From Apostichopus californicus (Eukaryota; Echinodermata; Holothuroidea; Aspidochirotida; Stichopodidae), in assembly GCA_020650975.1 (NCBI GenBank), contig JAIPMN010011881.1, positions 4,654 to 44,899 of the forward strand: a stretch of 40,246 bases of DNA, read 5' to 3'. The notes under the pieces were generated by a model. The model saw only the letters and a program-made list of their open reading frames with translations. It searched no databases and was not told the origin of the DNA. Position numbers and translations under genes: made by a program. Positions 10,339 to 21,486 of this stretch are shown here, in pieces. The first letter of the stretch is position 1; every line of letters starts with the position of its first letter.

Positions 10339-10434
10339 ATTGCCGTAGTGTTTGGCATGAAAAATGTTTTCTGGCAACTGAACAAAATCCAAGGCCTTGT
10401 CCCGGAAAACTTCCTACAGCAGAAAAGGCACATG
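10339..10434 (+). CDS. Unit A exon b: second half of the PHD-like finger
   Basis: Acceptor TTTATTTTTAG and donor GTAAGA bound 96 bases. G from exon a plus AT gives Asp, then CRSVWHEKCFLATEQNPRPC and PGKLPTAEKAH, leaving one base. D-C-x4-H-x2-C closes the finger begun in exon a. Unit B carries the same exon at 20449-20544 with four base differences, no gaps and no stop. Confidence 0.65.
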
Positions 10435-11140
10435 GTAAGAAATTTCCAGGAGTGCTGTTTAAGGATTACATCGTTCTTTGCAAGATCTCTTTCTTATGTA
10501 GCTTTCACATATTGTTATGTATTAAAATACCTAAAACTGACATACATAATTTATTGTGTTGCATGCCTACCAGACATGATATAGTTAGTTTATCCGACTT
10601 TCAGAAGGGAAAAAAACATAATAGGAAAATATGGTTTTCACCGTCTGAAGTGACATATTTACAATGTGCTACATGTTGTATTGTGGTTTATCTATAGATG
10701 CTCTGTTGTCGACAAGAAGTTAGAGGAACATTTTTTTCAGCAAAACAAACTATGTGCTGACATTAACTGAACTGATCAATGTCAAATTCCTTATATATTT
10801 ATGGAAATACCTTGAAAACTGACATAAAAGCAGGAGTATAATTTTCTTTGGACTATAGCATAAGGTACTTTACAAGTCCCCATTTTTTTATTTCAAATAG
10901 TATAAGTTGTGTCATAGTTGCAAAATTGGTGATTTTAACAGCATTGTTTTAATTGCAAGTTACAGATATGAAACTTGGATTTTCCATGATTAGTTTCCAT
11001 GATTGATATGTTGTGTGCTGTTATAGCATTCTGTCTAAGAGTATATGAATGAAACATGTTAAACTTCAGAGTTTATTTATTATTACCTTTCCTGATTGTG
11101 TGGATATGAAAATGCTTATATGGGTTTTTTTGGGGGGCAG

Positions 11141-11192
11141 ACAAAGATGAAACCCTCCTAGATGACACTACAGGAACTGGAGAAAGTGGTGT
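11141..11192 (+). CDS. Unit A exon c
   Basis: Fifty-two bases after an acceptor GGGGGGCAG. The first codon is completed by the G of exon b (Asp), then KDETLLDDTTGTGESG, leaving GT before a donor GTAGAA. The unit B copy (21133-21184) differs at one base. The acceptor is preceded by a poor tract (T6, G6), so this exon rests mainly on phase and on conservation between the copies. Confidence 0.5.
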
Positions 11193-11424
11193 GTAGAAAG
11201 TGTAAATGTTGATTGATGGTCAACCATTGAATGATACTAGAATCTTATAAATCCAGTAGATAATTACCTCTGAAAACCCTAAATATAACTTTATGATGTT
11301 TTCAAAACCAAACTGCTAAAACTGTGTACCGAGCCAGACCAACTACTTTGGCTATCATGACATTCATTCAGGCAAATAGATAAACACAAGTTTTCAATAC
11401 AATCATTTAAAAATCTGCTTTCAG

Positions 11425-11473
11425 TAAGAATGATGTGCAGCGTTGGCTAGTGTTCTACAGAGCACCATCCAAG
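11425..11473 (+). CDS. Unit A exon d
   Basis: Acceptor CTGCTTTCAG. GT from exon c plus T gives Val, then KNDVQRWLVFYRAPSK, ending on a codon boundary before GTCATA. The copy at 25861-25909 differs at four bases and has lost the last G before its donor. No domain is recognised. Confidence 0.55.
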
Positions 11474-12435
11474 GTCATAAGTTAACCATCAGGGTCCATC
11501 CCACTCCCTCCCCCCCCCTCCTTAGAACTATTGGCAGCTTCACCAATTGAGCATATGCCAACACATTATATGCGCAAGCATTCCAAGCCATTGCATGGCC
11601 ACGTAGACGAAATGGTATGTTATCATTCAAGTTATGTAAAGAACAGCAACTTTTTTGGTCAGTTCTCATACCATCCAACAATAGTGTCAAAACGTACAGG
11701 TCCACATAGTATGTGAGAGACTTTGTCACTCATCTGGTGGTTTGGATCTGGTGTTGTCATCATTCAGTTTTTTTTTCGAGCTCCCATGTAGAAGCTAAAG
11801 GAGTGTTGCAGTCCTTCTGTGTATCATTCCATGCTTGAAATCAATCTTTATAAAAACTCATTAATGATATGAAGTTATATCACCAATGTTATGTCAACTT
11901 CACTGTTTACCAATTAGTAAATGAACTATTTTAATGTTAGCCATGTTAGCACCTTGTTCATGTTTACATAAATGAATTATGTATTCTCCTGTTCAGCTAT
12001 GCTTCTTTATCTGGCAAGGACATTGTCGAAAAAAAATAATTTGTGACCAAGCCATGTGAATTGTAACACTTTCTACTTTTTTAGTCTAAGTTTTTTGGCA
12101 AAATTCTTCTGCACATTAACCTGATCCTATAAGTATGTGCTTGGCAGCATTTTTTTGGGAAACTTTTCTTGATTAGCAGTGGAAGCATGGTTGTTGTATT
12201 GTTGTTAAAAAATCCAAAATGTGTAGTTTTATTTACCCAAAGAAAGCTTGTGATGTAGAACAAACAGAATTGGTCAGTTTTTTGGTTCATATTAAGTACA
12301 GGTATCATCCCTGCCATTCCATCCAAATTTGCATACATTCTTGGCATGGTAGAGGAGATATTGGAAGAAACTATATTAATTAATAATTTACAACTTTATC
12401 TGATAAATTTGTTGTATTGAATTTCTTTCCTGTAG

Positions 12436-12553
12436 AAAACTATGAAATCTTTCCAACCCATTGTTTTGGTGCAAAAGGTACCAGCAGTTACTCAAAAGGT
12501 TCATGAACCTCTCGCTTCCAGTAGTAATCCTTCCATTGAAATTGGAACCAGAC
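12436..12553 (+). CDS. Unit A exon e
   Basis: Acceptor TTTCTTTCCTGTAG and consensus donor GTAAGT bound 118 bases: KTMKSFQPIVLVQKVPAVTQ, then KVHEPLASSSNPSIEIGTR plus one base. The copy at 27124-27241 differs at ten positions with no gap; several of the changes fall at third positions (GTT/GTG, CAA/CAG, ATT/ATA), as expected for formerly constrained coding sequence. Low-complexity Ser/Pro/Thr content; no domain is recognised. Confidence 0.6.
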
Positions 12554-12722
12554 GTAAGTCAAACTTCAATTTAAGTAATGAGATATCTGGACATGATATT
12601 TTTAATTTGTATTATGTAATTTTGAAACTGTAAAAATTTTATTTTATTCTTTAGTCATAGTGGTATGTGTAGCAGATATTGTTGTGAAGAATTTGACATA
12701 ATATTTATTAGAATGCGTACAG

Positions 12723-12784
12723 CAGTTGTAGATGAGAAGTCCTCTGATTCCTGCAGTAACCAAGTGGAAGATGAGGAGAACTAG
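12723..12784 (+). CDS. Unit A exon f: acidic C-terminus (tentative)
   Basis: A CAGCAG acceptor (12720-12725) gives two possible starts in the same frame. The C of exon e joins to give (P)VVDEKSSDSCSNQVEDEE and N, then TAG at 12782-12784. The polypyrimidine tract is poor and unit B has diverged here, so the exon is supported only by phase. Alternatively it is the acidic lead-in of the zinc-finger exon now at 14203, separated from it by the LINE. Confidence 0.35.
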
Positions 12785-12794
12785 ATCAACACAA

Positions 12795-14190
12795 AAGGTA
12801 AGAACAGACAAACAGTCTCTCTGGGATCTACTGAAATCAATACGGAAACCAGATGACCAGCATAGAAACTTGGTTAATGATGAGTTTGGCCAAAAATTAA
12901 GTCAACACTTCGGACGTTTTAATGAATCTTCGAGCAAAGATATTCCACTTAGACTACCAGACCTATCAACTGCTGAACCACCAGTAATACAAGAGAAAGA
13001 CAATTTGGACTTGTTACAAAAAAGCCTTCAAAAACCCTTTGCCTACAGAAAAGGCGTGTCCTGCACAGATGCTATACTCAAGCTCGTACATTCTGTTGTT
13101 TTTGGTTTAAATCAGAGTGACACAACAGTCACTAAAGTTTTACTTTTCGATTTTTCAAGTGCTTTTAATACGGTTTTACCAAATCGGTTAATCCAAGGTT
13201 TGTGTAGTTTTATCGATGAGCCATGGCTTATACATTGGTTGGCTAATTTTTTACAAGGATGGTCCCGACAAGTCAAGCTACAGAAAGGTTATTCAGAGGA
13301 ATCCAATATTACAGTGGGGAGTCCCCCAGGGAGGTCCTCTATCTGCGTTACTTTTTACAATATACACAGATGATATACGTTCTTCTCTGGGGTGTAATGT
13401 AATTAAGTACGCTGATGATACAGCTATATCCCGTTACATTTCAAAGCGGACACACCTTGAAAATCAAAATGACTATAAATCATGTATTGATAATATGGTC
13501 AATTTGTGTGAGCAGAAGAACCTGTTGCTTAATCCTAAGAAATGTAAAGAAATAATTGTTGAAAACATTAACATTAAACATCAAGGTCTCATTCAGACCA
13601 GGGATCAGAAAAGTTATGTTCAAGGCTCCATTGTTGAGCGGGTATCTCATACTATGTACTCATCAATTCTGCCAGTGATTGTGTATGCAGTTCCTGTCTG
13701 GTATCACCTTCTACTTGAAAAGGACAAGACAAGAATCAGAAGTTTCTTGAAATACTGCTGAAATATATTTAATCTCGACTATGAAAGCGTGGTTGGTAAA
13801 GTAAACACTGCTGCTAAAAATTAATTCATAAGACTAGCTAAGAATATACATAGTTCTAAAGATCACCCACTTCACTCCGAGTTGATCTCTCTGTGCAATA
13901 GAACCAACAAGTACAATCTACGTAATCCTACTATCTTGCCAACTTTTAGAATTATGCTTCTTAAGAAGTCATTTATCTACAGGGCAGCCATTTCAAATCA
14001 AAATGGGTTCTTAGAATCTCTGTTATAATCCTTTAATCTTTAAAACTTCTAATCCTCCATCTTATTTTTTATTTTTTTTTTATTTTTCATGCTTTCATGT
14101 TTGTACATTTTTACGTATTCTTTTTTATGTGTCCTATTTATAAATTTTCGAATTTATATTGGAATAAAGAAATTGAATTGAAATTGAAAA
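12795..14190 (+). mobile_element. CR1/L2-like LINE, 5'-truncated
   Basis: The reverse transcriptase domain is readable across a frameshift near 13310. The first frame carries FAYRKGVSCTDAI and LLFDFSSAFNTV; the second carries PQGGPLSALLFTIYTDDI and IKYADDTAI. A C-terminal domain follows (DHPLHSELISLCNRTNKY, YNLRNPTILPTFR). The 3' end is a short A-poor tail, GAAATTGAATTGAAATTG, typical of CR1/L2-type elements. There is no endonuclease, so it is 5'-truncated. It lies exactly between unit A exon f and the unit B ATG. Confidence 0.8.
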
Positions 14191-14202
14191 ACGTCTGCAA
14201 TT

Positions 14203-15107
14203 ATGGCAGATGAAGTCACTACAGACGAGAGTTCAGATGAAGATGAATGCGATGATGTTGAACCCCAATCTGACAAGTGCACAAAACAGACTCCGTACGT
14301 GTCGTCAAGCAATAAAAGAGTTTGGAACAAATACAATTACTGCCTATACTGCTCTGTAAAACAAACCAAACTCCTTCGTCATTTTCGGAGGAAACATAGC
14401 TCTGAAAATTTGGTTGCTGAAGCTATTGCACTAGAAGAAAGTGACAGCACTGCTTCACAAAGGTCTCAACTTCCAAATAAGGGCAACCATGCGCACAATA
14501 AGGAAGTTCTTTAAGGGAAAGCAGCTGACTTAATTGTTAGAAAAGGCCAGTATATGGCAAATCAAAGGCCATTGAAGACTACGTTCCGTGCAGTGACTGT
14601 CTTGGCTACTTCAGCACTCTCTTCTTGTGGATACACAAGAAAACCTGCTTGGAGAGAGACCAGTCCTTGAAAGGCAGCCAGCATGTGAAGGAAGGAAGAC
14701 GTTTGCCCTTTCAAGTATACAATTCATGCCCAACTGTTATTGCTAAAAATAATAAGTACATATTAACTGTAGGCCAAAACGAAATGGATAACAGTAATTC
14801 CTTCAAAAGGGAAGGAGTTTGCTGGCGAAAAGATGAGGACACTTGGAAAAGTCCTCAAAGTAGCAATGACACTTGACGGCAAACTAATTTCTGCTTCAGA
14901 CCAGGTGAGACCTGCCTCATTTGATGTAGCTGTTGAAGTTGCAGGGACAATTCCGGGCCTATGATGCCAACACGCAGGCAGGAACTCACCCATTGGCGAA
15001 TCCAGTCAGTGTGGCCGAAGCAGGATGCAGGAGCAACTTTGCCGACAACGCTGACGCCGAAAACATCAGTTTCGACAGCGAAGAAACAGAATCAGACAGT
15101 GAGTAGG
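14203..15107 (+). pseudogene. Unit B first exon: C2H2-type and Cys-finger family protein, frameshifted
   Basis: ATG at 14203 starts MADEVTTDESSDEDECDDVE, an acidic leader, then a C2H2-like finger YCLYCSVKQTKLLRHFRRKH and GNHAHNKEVL. The frame is then lost at a TAA (14512-14514). In another frame the family continues with DYVPCSDCLGYFSTLFLWIH and KKTCLERDQ, and after further indels with EKMRTLG and FDVAVEVAG; it peters out in an acidic SFDSEETESDSE. Relative to unit A a block corresponding to LRKVVDRMIHDD is deleted. I recall this finger plus GNxxHN layout as a large, unnamed, multi-copy family in aquatic animals; no role is known to me. At least two frameshifts and one deletion mean it is not functional as written. 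Confidence 0.7.
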
Positions 15108-15308
15108 CTATACACCTTTATATACTTTTTATCCTGAAAATCGCAAATCAAATGTGAATGAAATTGGAAGTTATGAACACTTTCCAATAATTATATCTTA
15201 CTCTGATTCTTTGCTGTAATTCTGATACCTAATATTCTAATACCTGCATGGTGCCTATCATTAAGCAGATGTACATTTTTCATGAACAGTTTTTGTTATT
15301 TCTTTCAG

Positions 15309-15411
15309 GAGCAACCTCATCAAACTAGTAGAGCAGTGGATCGATGTTAATCACTGTCAAGTGTGCCACTCACCTATGATATCCAAACCATGAAAAGGAC
15401 CTTCGTGCATT
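15309..15411 (+). pseudogene. Unit B exon a' (broken PHD-like half)
   Basis: Same acceptor as exon a, but one extra A near 15327 shifts the frame. Further on a G to A change creates TGA within the former SKTWKG segment. The CQVCHSP zinc-ligand segment is still readable after the shift. Confidence 0.6.
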
Positions 15412-15599
15412 GGTATATAGATCACACTGCGTTTGGCCACTCTAAAGGTAGTCTGTATTGGCCCCGAAATATAGCATACTAAAATTCCTAGTTTTCAAAA
15501 GTACTTTCTAGGAGGTCTTTACTTTCCAAATTGTTTTTCACATATTCTACATGAACACACATTATGACTGAATGTCTCAGTAAGATATAGTCCCCCAGG

Positions 15600-17650
15600 G
15601 TCATATAAAACCATATAGCATATAATATATATATCGCATAACATATATATATATTGTTCGTTATAACCTTTATATATTATATACTATTTTGTCATGTTCG
15701 GCGCGGTAATATATATACATTATAAAAGTGTGAGTGACACGCGCGAGTGGGAGGAGCTTAATTTCCTTCATTATTTGAACATTCGCGCCACAGACATGTA
15801 CGTTTAATGGCGAATGTACAAAGTGTAGTGTAGAATATAGCTACATTCATTATACAGCAGTCTACGTACGTTAAGGCTAAGCTGCGCCTGTCTAGCCGCC
15901 TAAAGCCCAGGTACATGTCAATGTGTTCAACAAGTGATGGAGCTTCAACCAAATAGTTATTTAGACGCATTTTCTGAGCTCCCAAACATTTATAGTGAAG
16001 CAATTCGTTTGCAAAATATGGCAGACGATCAAAGAGCACATATCGTACAAGGAAGGGTTGAATCTGCGATACATTTGGTACGTGTTTCGCTAGATTACCT
16101 TCAACATCTGCCCGTTCCAGGAGATGAAGCCAATTTGTTAGGCTAAGCCTACCTGTTAGTGTTTGTTGGACGCTCTCGATCTCCCACCACTCTCATTACT
16201 TGTCTTGCGACAGGCTCAGCAAGCCTTTTTACTAGGGAAGAAAACTCGCTTTCCGTAAAGTTTATTTGACATGTTGAAAGGTTCGATAGTATATTGCGGA
16301 CTGATATAACGTAGCTTATGCCCACGGGCGCACATCCCGGGGGATGGGGGATGTTCCCCCCCCCCCCCACACTTTTTGGTCAAGGAGGGATGGTCTACAC
16401 AATCTTCCCCCTCCCCACTTTCCAGTCCGATATAAAAAAGAATAAGTTCAAATTTAAATTAAATAAATTAAAGTCGAGTTCAAATTAGGGTTAGGTCAAA
16501 ATACTGAGGTTGCAACCTCAGTATTTTTGCAAGCTGTTCTCACTCCAGGGTTCCATACACTGCAAACAAAAACAGCAAAATGTAACGAATATAGGCCTAT
16601 GATATAACGAGTCGGGCGTCAGAACATGTTGAGGATGAAGGGATATGCCTAGCCTACTTGAAGAGCTTGCATCGTGTTGACGTCTAAATACCTCTTTAAA
16701 CACTTACATATATTTGCTACCGTTCAAAATTTGAACGCCAGCGTTCACAATTTGAGCGCTGTAGCGTAAAGCATTTGAACAGTTGGCGTTCAGGATTTTA
16801 ACACTATACACAAAAGGCGGTCAAAAATTAGGTGTTTCTAAAAAGGGCATTAGATGTCAAAAAGTATTCCACTTAACCACTTAACTTGTTCTTTATTGTA
16901 ATAAGGCTTTGGCGCCCAGGTGCGTTCTATATCGGACGATTATCGGTTACATGTATGGACTATGGATGGGGTGATGGACAAAGGTAATAGAGATACAGAA
17001 GGTGAATACGGGAACATGGCAGACAGAATAAATGAAAGAGGATGCACAATTCATTATGATTTTTGTACCATCTCAACTCATCTGACATGTATTACTTTTT
17101 TCATAGATTCAATATTTACTCAATAATTGAGGAATTGCATACATGAAATTTATATTTCAAAGCTGAACTCATGCAGCCTAAAACACTCCGGGGGGCCGTT
17201 TCCGGCCATCTGGGGGGTTTGTAAAGCCTAAAATTTTCTTGTATGCTCCGCGCCAACCTATTGCAGTACAGTGTATGTATATACTGAAGCACTAGTACAG
17301 TACTGTACAAGTCCTTTTGCCCGCGCTCCGTCGAAAAATTTGATCAACATTACCGATCGTACACATGCATGGTACTCGCGAACGCGATTTGCATAACGGC
17401 TCCTTCCACTCGCACTCTGCCACTCACACTTTTATAATATATATATATATATATATTACCGCGCCGAACGTGACAAAATAGTATATAATATATAAAGGTT
17501 ATAACGAACAATATATATATGTTATGCGATATATATATGTTATGCATAACGTATATATATGAAGAACAAACATAAGTCATATATATTACTGCATAACCAA
17601 CATATATTCCTCGTTATAATCAATTTATATGGTATATAATATTGTCACAT
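15600..17650. mobile_element. About 2-kb element with long AT-rich inverted arms
   Basis: Arms at about 15629-15760 and 17401-17541 are inverted copies of one another, with shared words TTCGTTATAACCTTTATATA, GGCGCGGTAATATATAT and TTATAAAAGTGTGAGTG, and contain TATATA tracts of different length. The insertion interrupts the unit B copy of the segment near 9265. Exact ends and target duplication could not be fixed because the outermost bases are simple AT sequence. Inside lie a small open frame (15934-16146), a C-rich block (16355-16370) and TTTGTAAAGCCTAAAATTTT at 17217. No transposase was seen, so it is probably non-autonomous. Confidence 0.65.
15934..16146 (+). CDS. Small open frame inside the long-arm element (70 codons)
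   Basis: MMELQPNSYLDAFSELPNIY and onward to LPVPGDEANLLG; an amphipathic, helical-looking peptide with no family I recognise with confidence. It could be the first exon of a larger product; the following sequence carries several stops. The codon pattern looks more coding-like than its surroundings, but this is a weak call. Confidence 0.3.
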   Translation: MMELQPNSYLDAFSELPNIYSEAIRLQNMADDQRAHIVQGRVESAIHLVRVSLDYLQHLPVPGDEANLLG

Positions 17651-18095
17651 ATGGCACTTCATACATTCCCACTGTGAGTACTTGAAATAAGAATGGTACT
17701 ATTTTAGAAAATAAAAATCCTACACAAGCAGATTTATTAACTCACTTTTATTTTGGGGAAATTGTCTTCGTACACATATATTATGACTTTGTAGAGAGTA
17801 CAACAAGCACAATATTAAAGGGTGGTTGTTTTTTTAAATGTCAATGGTAGTGCTGAAAATAGCTCCGTACCGAATCATTTTCCAGAACATTAGCATGTTG
17901 CTAAAAAAAAACATTTCTTCTCAAGTTCAGTACAGCATTCAGGTTTTTTAGTGCCACAATCTACTCTTTTTCTCATTAATGTGAACATTAACATCATCAT
18001 ATACCACACGGACATCTATATCATTCAGTCTCACATCTTTATCTAATTCCATGATCAATCTAGGGCATTCCTAGTAAGTGTCGGGTACAGAACAG

Positions 18096-19795
18096 CAGGG
18101 GCGTATCCATGATTTTCCACTGGGGGGGGGGGGGCGTCAGGCATGAATGATCGCCGTCCTGGGGGATGGGTCTAAGGGGAGGGGTGGACAATTTTTGCTT
18201 TCGAAGAAGGGCTGAAATGCAAAATGGTGCCACAATTTAGTATGGCTGGCATGTCACTTAGTGTTTGTAAAACTTGTGACCGACTGGGAAATCTGGTGAT
18301 TGCCAAGTTTAACCATCAAAGCCTTTAAGAAATTTATGAATTTTACTTTAGTTTCTTAATGATGTACAACATGAAGTTTGGCAACAATAGCAAAATGGTC
18401 TGACTGAACAGTGGTTGCATTACTGCTAAATTTGACTGAAATTCATGCAGAGATAATTACTTCTCTTCCATTGGGTTAAGAAATGTCATCCTTCGTGGAT
18501 GCCTGCGACTGTAGATGTTGACAATTTCATCATTGTCCAAGGCAATGTCCTTATGAAAATACAACAGGATCAAGGCATTGAGGCGGTCTTCTAACATGGT
18601 ACTGCGAAGCTTCGTCTTGACAATCTTGAAGGCGGAATGAACTCGCTCAACATCGACACTCGTAACTGGCAGGAGAAGCAAAATCTGGAGTACTGCACAG
18701 ACATTTGGAAACTGCTTGCTGTTCATCTGCCGTAGTGTGTCGCTGGCTGTTTTTGGTCTTTCAGCGTCATCCACTTCCCGCCAGAACCGTTTCCAGAGCC
18801 GAACCTCCTGGGAGACAGAACCAGCAGATGGCATGTCCGGGCCGTAATACTGCACGATGGCATCGACCTTGTCATCAGAGCAGAGGTCAAGGTTCGCTGG
18901 AAGAAGGCACAACGCCCGAACAGCTCTATGGGACAGGCTGGTGAAACGATTTGACAGCTCAGTAATCAGGCCATCCAAATATGGAATGAAAACAGCCATC
19001 TTCCAATAGATTTTGCTGCTGCCATCTGCTGGAACATTTGTCCTAGCAGTCTGTCTGCGACAGGTCCTGGGAACGGTAATTTCTATGCCAGCAGCCTCAG
19101 CCATTGTAAACATGGAGGTGAATAGCCTATCAAATTCGGCATCAACATCATCCCGGACAGCCTTGATCTCGTCGGTGACCATTGTGATCTGCTCGTAGGC
19201 CCTGATGACATCCATACTAGTACCTTGCATCATCACACTAAGGAATTTGGTGTACCCAAATATGTATGAAGCACACACACATGCGACCACAAACGATGAG
19301 GTAAGGGCGGCTATCAGACCATTGGCTTCGGTGATTGACTTACTGCTCCACGTCTGGTCCCTCTGCCCTCTAATCATGTCCAGACAGTCCAGCACCGGCT
19401 CATAGAGAACAATGAAATCCTCCAGGGCGGTGTGGCGCTCTACCCATCGAGTTGCACACAGAAGCTTCAGTTTCTGTAGTGGAATCTGGTCCCCACCACC
19501 CTGTTCACGTCGGCGACCGTTTACTTCACTGATGGCCTTCTCCAGTTGACGTGACCGCTTTGGAGAGCCTTGGAAGAACAGCCCTGTTGACTTGATGGCA
19601 GACAGCATGAGGGTGATTTCAGTCACAGAACAAGCCTTTGAGAGAGCCAAATTTAAACTGTGGCTTGAGCAGTGGTGGTAATGAGCCCGGGGTGACACTT
19701 CCTGAAATCCATTTTTTTTCCTAAACTTTTTTTTTTGTGGTGACGGCCAAGAGGGGGGGGGGCGCACGCCTGTTGCCCCCCTGGATACGCCCCTG
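18096..19795 (-). mobile_element. hAT-type DNA transposon, internally deleted (1700 bp)
   Basis: Perfect 14-bp terminal inverted repeats CAGGGGCGTATCCA at 18096 and, inverted, ending at 19795. They are flanked by GAACAG on both sides (18090-18095 and 19796-19801); removing the element restores the sequence found in unit A at 9730. hAT duplications are normally 8 bp, so two bases may have mutated. G-rich runs follow each end. At 1.7 kb it is too short for a complete transposase. Confidence 0.85.
18457..19690 (-). pseudogene. hAT transposase C-terminal part (THAP0/ZMYM1-like group)
   Basis: The open frame ends at 18457 and is recognisable from about 19690 down: HCSSHSLNLALSKAC, then CATRWVERHTALEDF, a long helical middle, and the C-terminal dimerisation segment VDVERVHSAFKIVKTKLRST followed by RLNALILLYFHKDI. 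These are the RNase-H-fold insertion region and the hAT dimerisation domain of transposases related to the 52-kDa repressor of PKR-inhibitor and ZMYM1 proteins. The BED/TTF finger and the first catalytic Asp region are missing, deleted up to the right terminal repeat; the upstream residues of the frame are translated repeat sequence. No internal stops, so the loss may be recent. Confidence 0.8.
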
Positions 19796-20448
19796 GAACA
19801 GGGTAGTGTTCTAATAATGGGCATGAAATATGATAGCAGTGTATAAGAACAGAACAATCCCTTCCCACATCACATGTGTTAAATCCATGTTTCTTGATTT
19901 TGAGGCGGCTAACCTTGCTGTTATTGATCTGGAGTGCAAGGTGGTGGGAAACACCGAGCCCAGTGTTAATGCAGGGTAGTGAGGTTGAAACTTCTTGACT
20001 TCGGTGTTGCTGTTGAATACTGACACTCGTGTAATAGTATGCAGTATCAGAGCAACCAATCTGTGTGTAGTAAGTTTACTTACAATACACCTACCAAATT
20101 TTATGCTGTTTTGTTTTGCTTAATGATTCCCCATTATGTTTTATGATCCATGTTTGGTTAGTCATGTGCAATCAACTTTGAGGTGATTTTGTTGTTTATA
20201 ATTTATCCCTTCTGACAAAAACCTAAGTCCCATAGTTAGTATGCTGTTGTGCTAAATTTTGTTGCATGTTTTATCAAAATGAATTATGTGCAGTTCTCAA
20301 ATCAGTTGGAGTTATCAGGAAAGTTGTTTTGCTATCAGAATAATGACTACTTACTAATGTGCATCAAATGAAGCAATTTTACGAAGATGTAAGACATAAC
20401 TTCAGTGCTCATAACAACATAAATAAATATTGGTCTATTTATTTTAAG

Positions 20449-20544
20449 ATTGCCGCAGTGTTTGGCATGAAAAATGTTTTCTGGCAAATGAACAAAATCC
20501 AAGGCCTTGTGCTGGAAAACTTCCTACAGCAGAAAAGGCACATG
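20449..20544 (+). pseudogene. Unit B exon b'
   Basis: Same length and frame as exon b, with the WHEKCF finger residues kept and donor GTAAGA intact; the acceptor is TTTTAAG (A for T before AG). The exon is intact by itself, but the upstream exon a' is broken. Confidence 0.55.
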
Positions 20545-21132
20545 GTAAGAAATATCCAGGAGTGCTGTTTTAAGGATTACATCGTTGTTTGCAAGATCTC
20601 TTTCTTATGTAGGTTTTACATATTGCTATGTATTAACATACCTGAATAGCTAAAACTGACATACATAGTTTATTGTGTTGCATACCTACCAGACTACGCT
20701 ACAATTATAGTGTATCCGACTTTCAGAAGAAGAAATATATGGTTTTCATGGTCTAAAGTGACGTACTTACAATGTGTTACATTTTTTTTCAGCAAAACAA
20801 TGTGCTGACATTAACTGAACTGATCAATGTGAAATTCTTTATATATTTAGGGGAATACCTTGAAAAGTGACATAAATGCAGGATTATAATTTTCTTTGGA
20901 CTATAGCATAAGGTACTTCTTTTTTACATATTTCAAATAGTATGAGTTGTGTAATATTTTCAAACTTGGTGATTTTTAACAGTATTGTCTTTAACTACAA
21001 GCTAGAGAGATGAAACTTTGATATGTTGTGTGCTGTTATAGCATTCTGTCTAAGAGTATATGAATGAAACATGTTAAACTTGAGAGTGAATTAGTTATTA
21101 TCTTGTCTGATTGTGTGGGGTTTTTTTGGTAG

Positions 21133-21184
21133 ACAAAGATGAAACCCTCCTAGATGACTCTACAGGAACTGGAGAAAGTGGTGT
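21133..21184 (+). pseudogene. Unit B exon c'
   Basis: One base differs from exon c (Thr to Ser). The acceptor is TTGGTAG and the donor GTATAA. The 4.4-kb LINE inserted 61 bases downstream, in the intron. Confidence 0.45.
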
Positions 21185-21486
21185 GTATAAGTGTAAATGT
21201 TGATTGATGATCAACTATTGAATGATATTAGAATTTGATAAATCCGGACTTGGGTAATAATAAAAAGAATAATAAATGAACTTATAAAGCGCTAAAATCT
21301 ACGGAGTATTTAATAGCGCTGTACAACCCTAATAGTATGTGTATGCTGGACTAAGCAGTTCGTTAGTTTTTGGACTCTAGATAAACGTCGATTTTTTGTT
21401 AAGACTTTTTGTAGATATATTATTATCGAGGGATTTTGATCTCCTTTTGTCATATTTTGTTATTTCGACACCATATACTGATTAAA

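Larger units (their letters stand above)
8985..12720 (+). repeat. Duplicated segment, copy A
   Basis: Collinear with unit B from about 15240 to 27383 once three insertions are removed. Exons differ by roughly 2 to 9 percent and introns also align readily, for example CTTTCTAGGAGGTCTTTACTT at 9240 and 15505, and TGTCGGGTACAGAACAG at 9719 and 18079. Confidence 0.85.
10435..12722 (+). other. Introns b-c, c-d, d-e and e-f of unit A
   Basis: Apart from exons c, d and e this stretch is AT-rich intron, repeated nearly throughout in unit B (20545-21245 and 25680-27383). No element insertion was recognised in unit A here, so it serves as the empty-site reference for the insertions in unit B. Confidence 0.5.

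Noticed and set aside
10348..10584. Alternative reading of exon b (FGMKNVFWQLNK)
   Set aside because: Open, but it does not match the phase of exon a and lacks the Cys/His pattern completed by the other frame.
17430..17560. TATATA runs as a stand-alone microsatellite
   Set aside because: They are part of the inverted arm, with matching non-repetitive words on the other side.
18705..19405. Plus-strand open frames across the hAT element
   Set aside because: Shadows of the transposase frame on the opposite strand.
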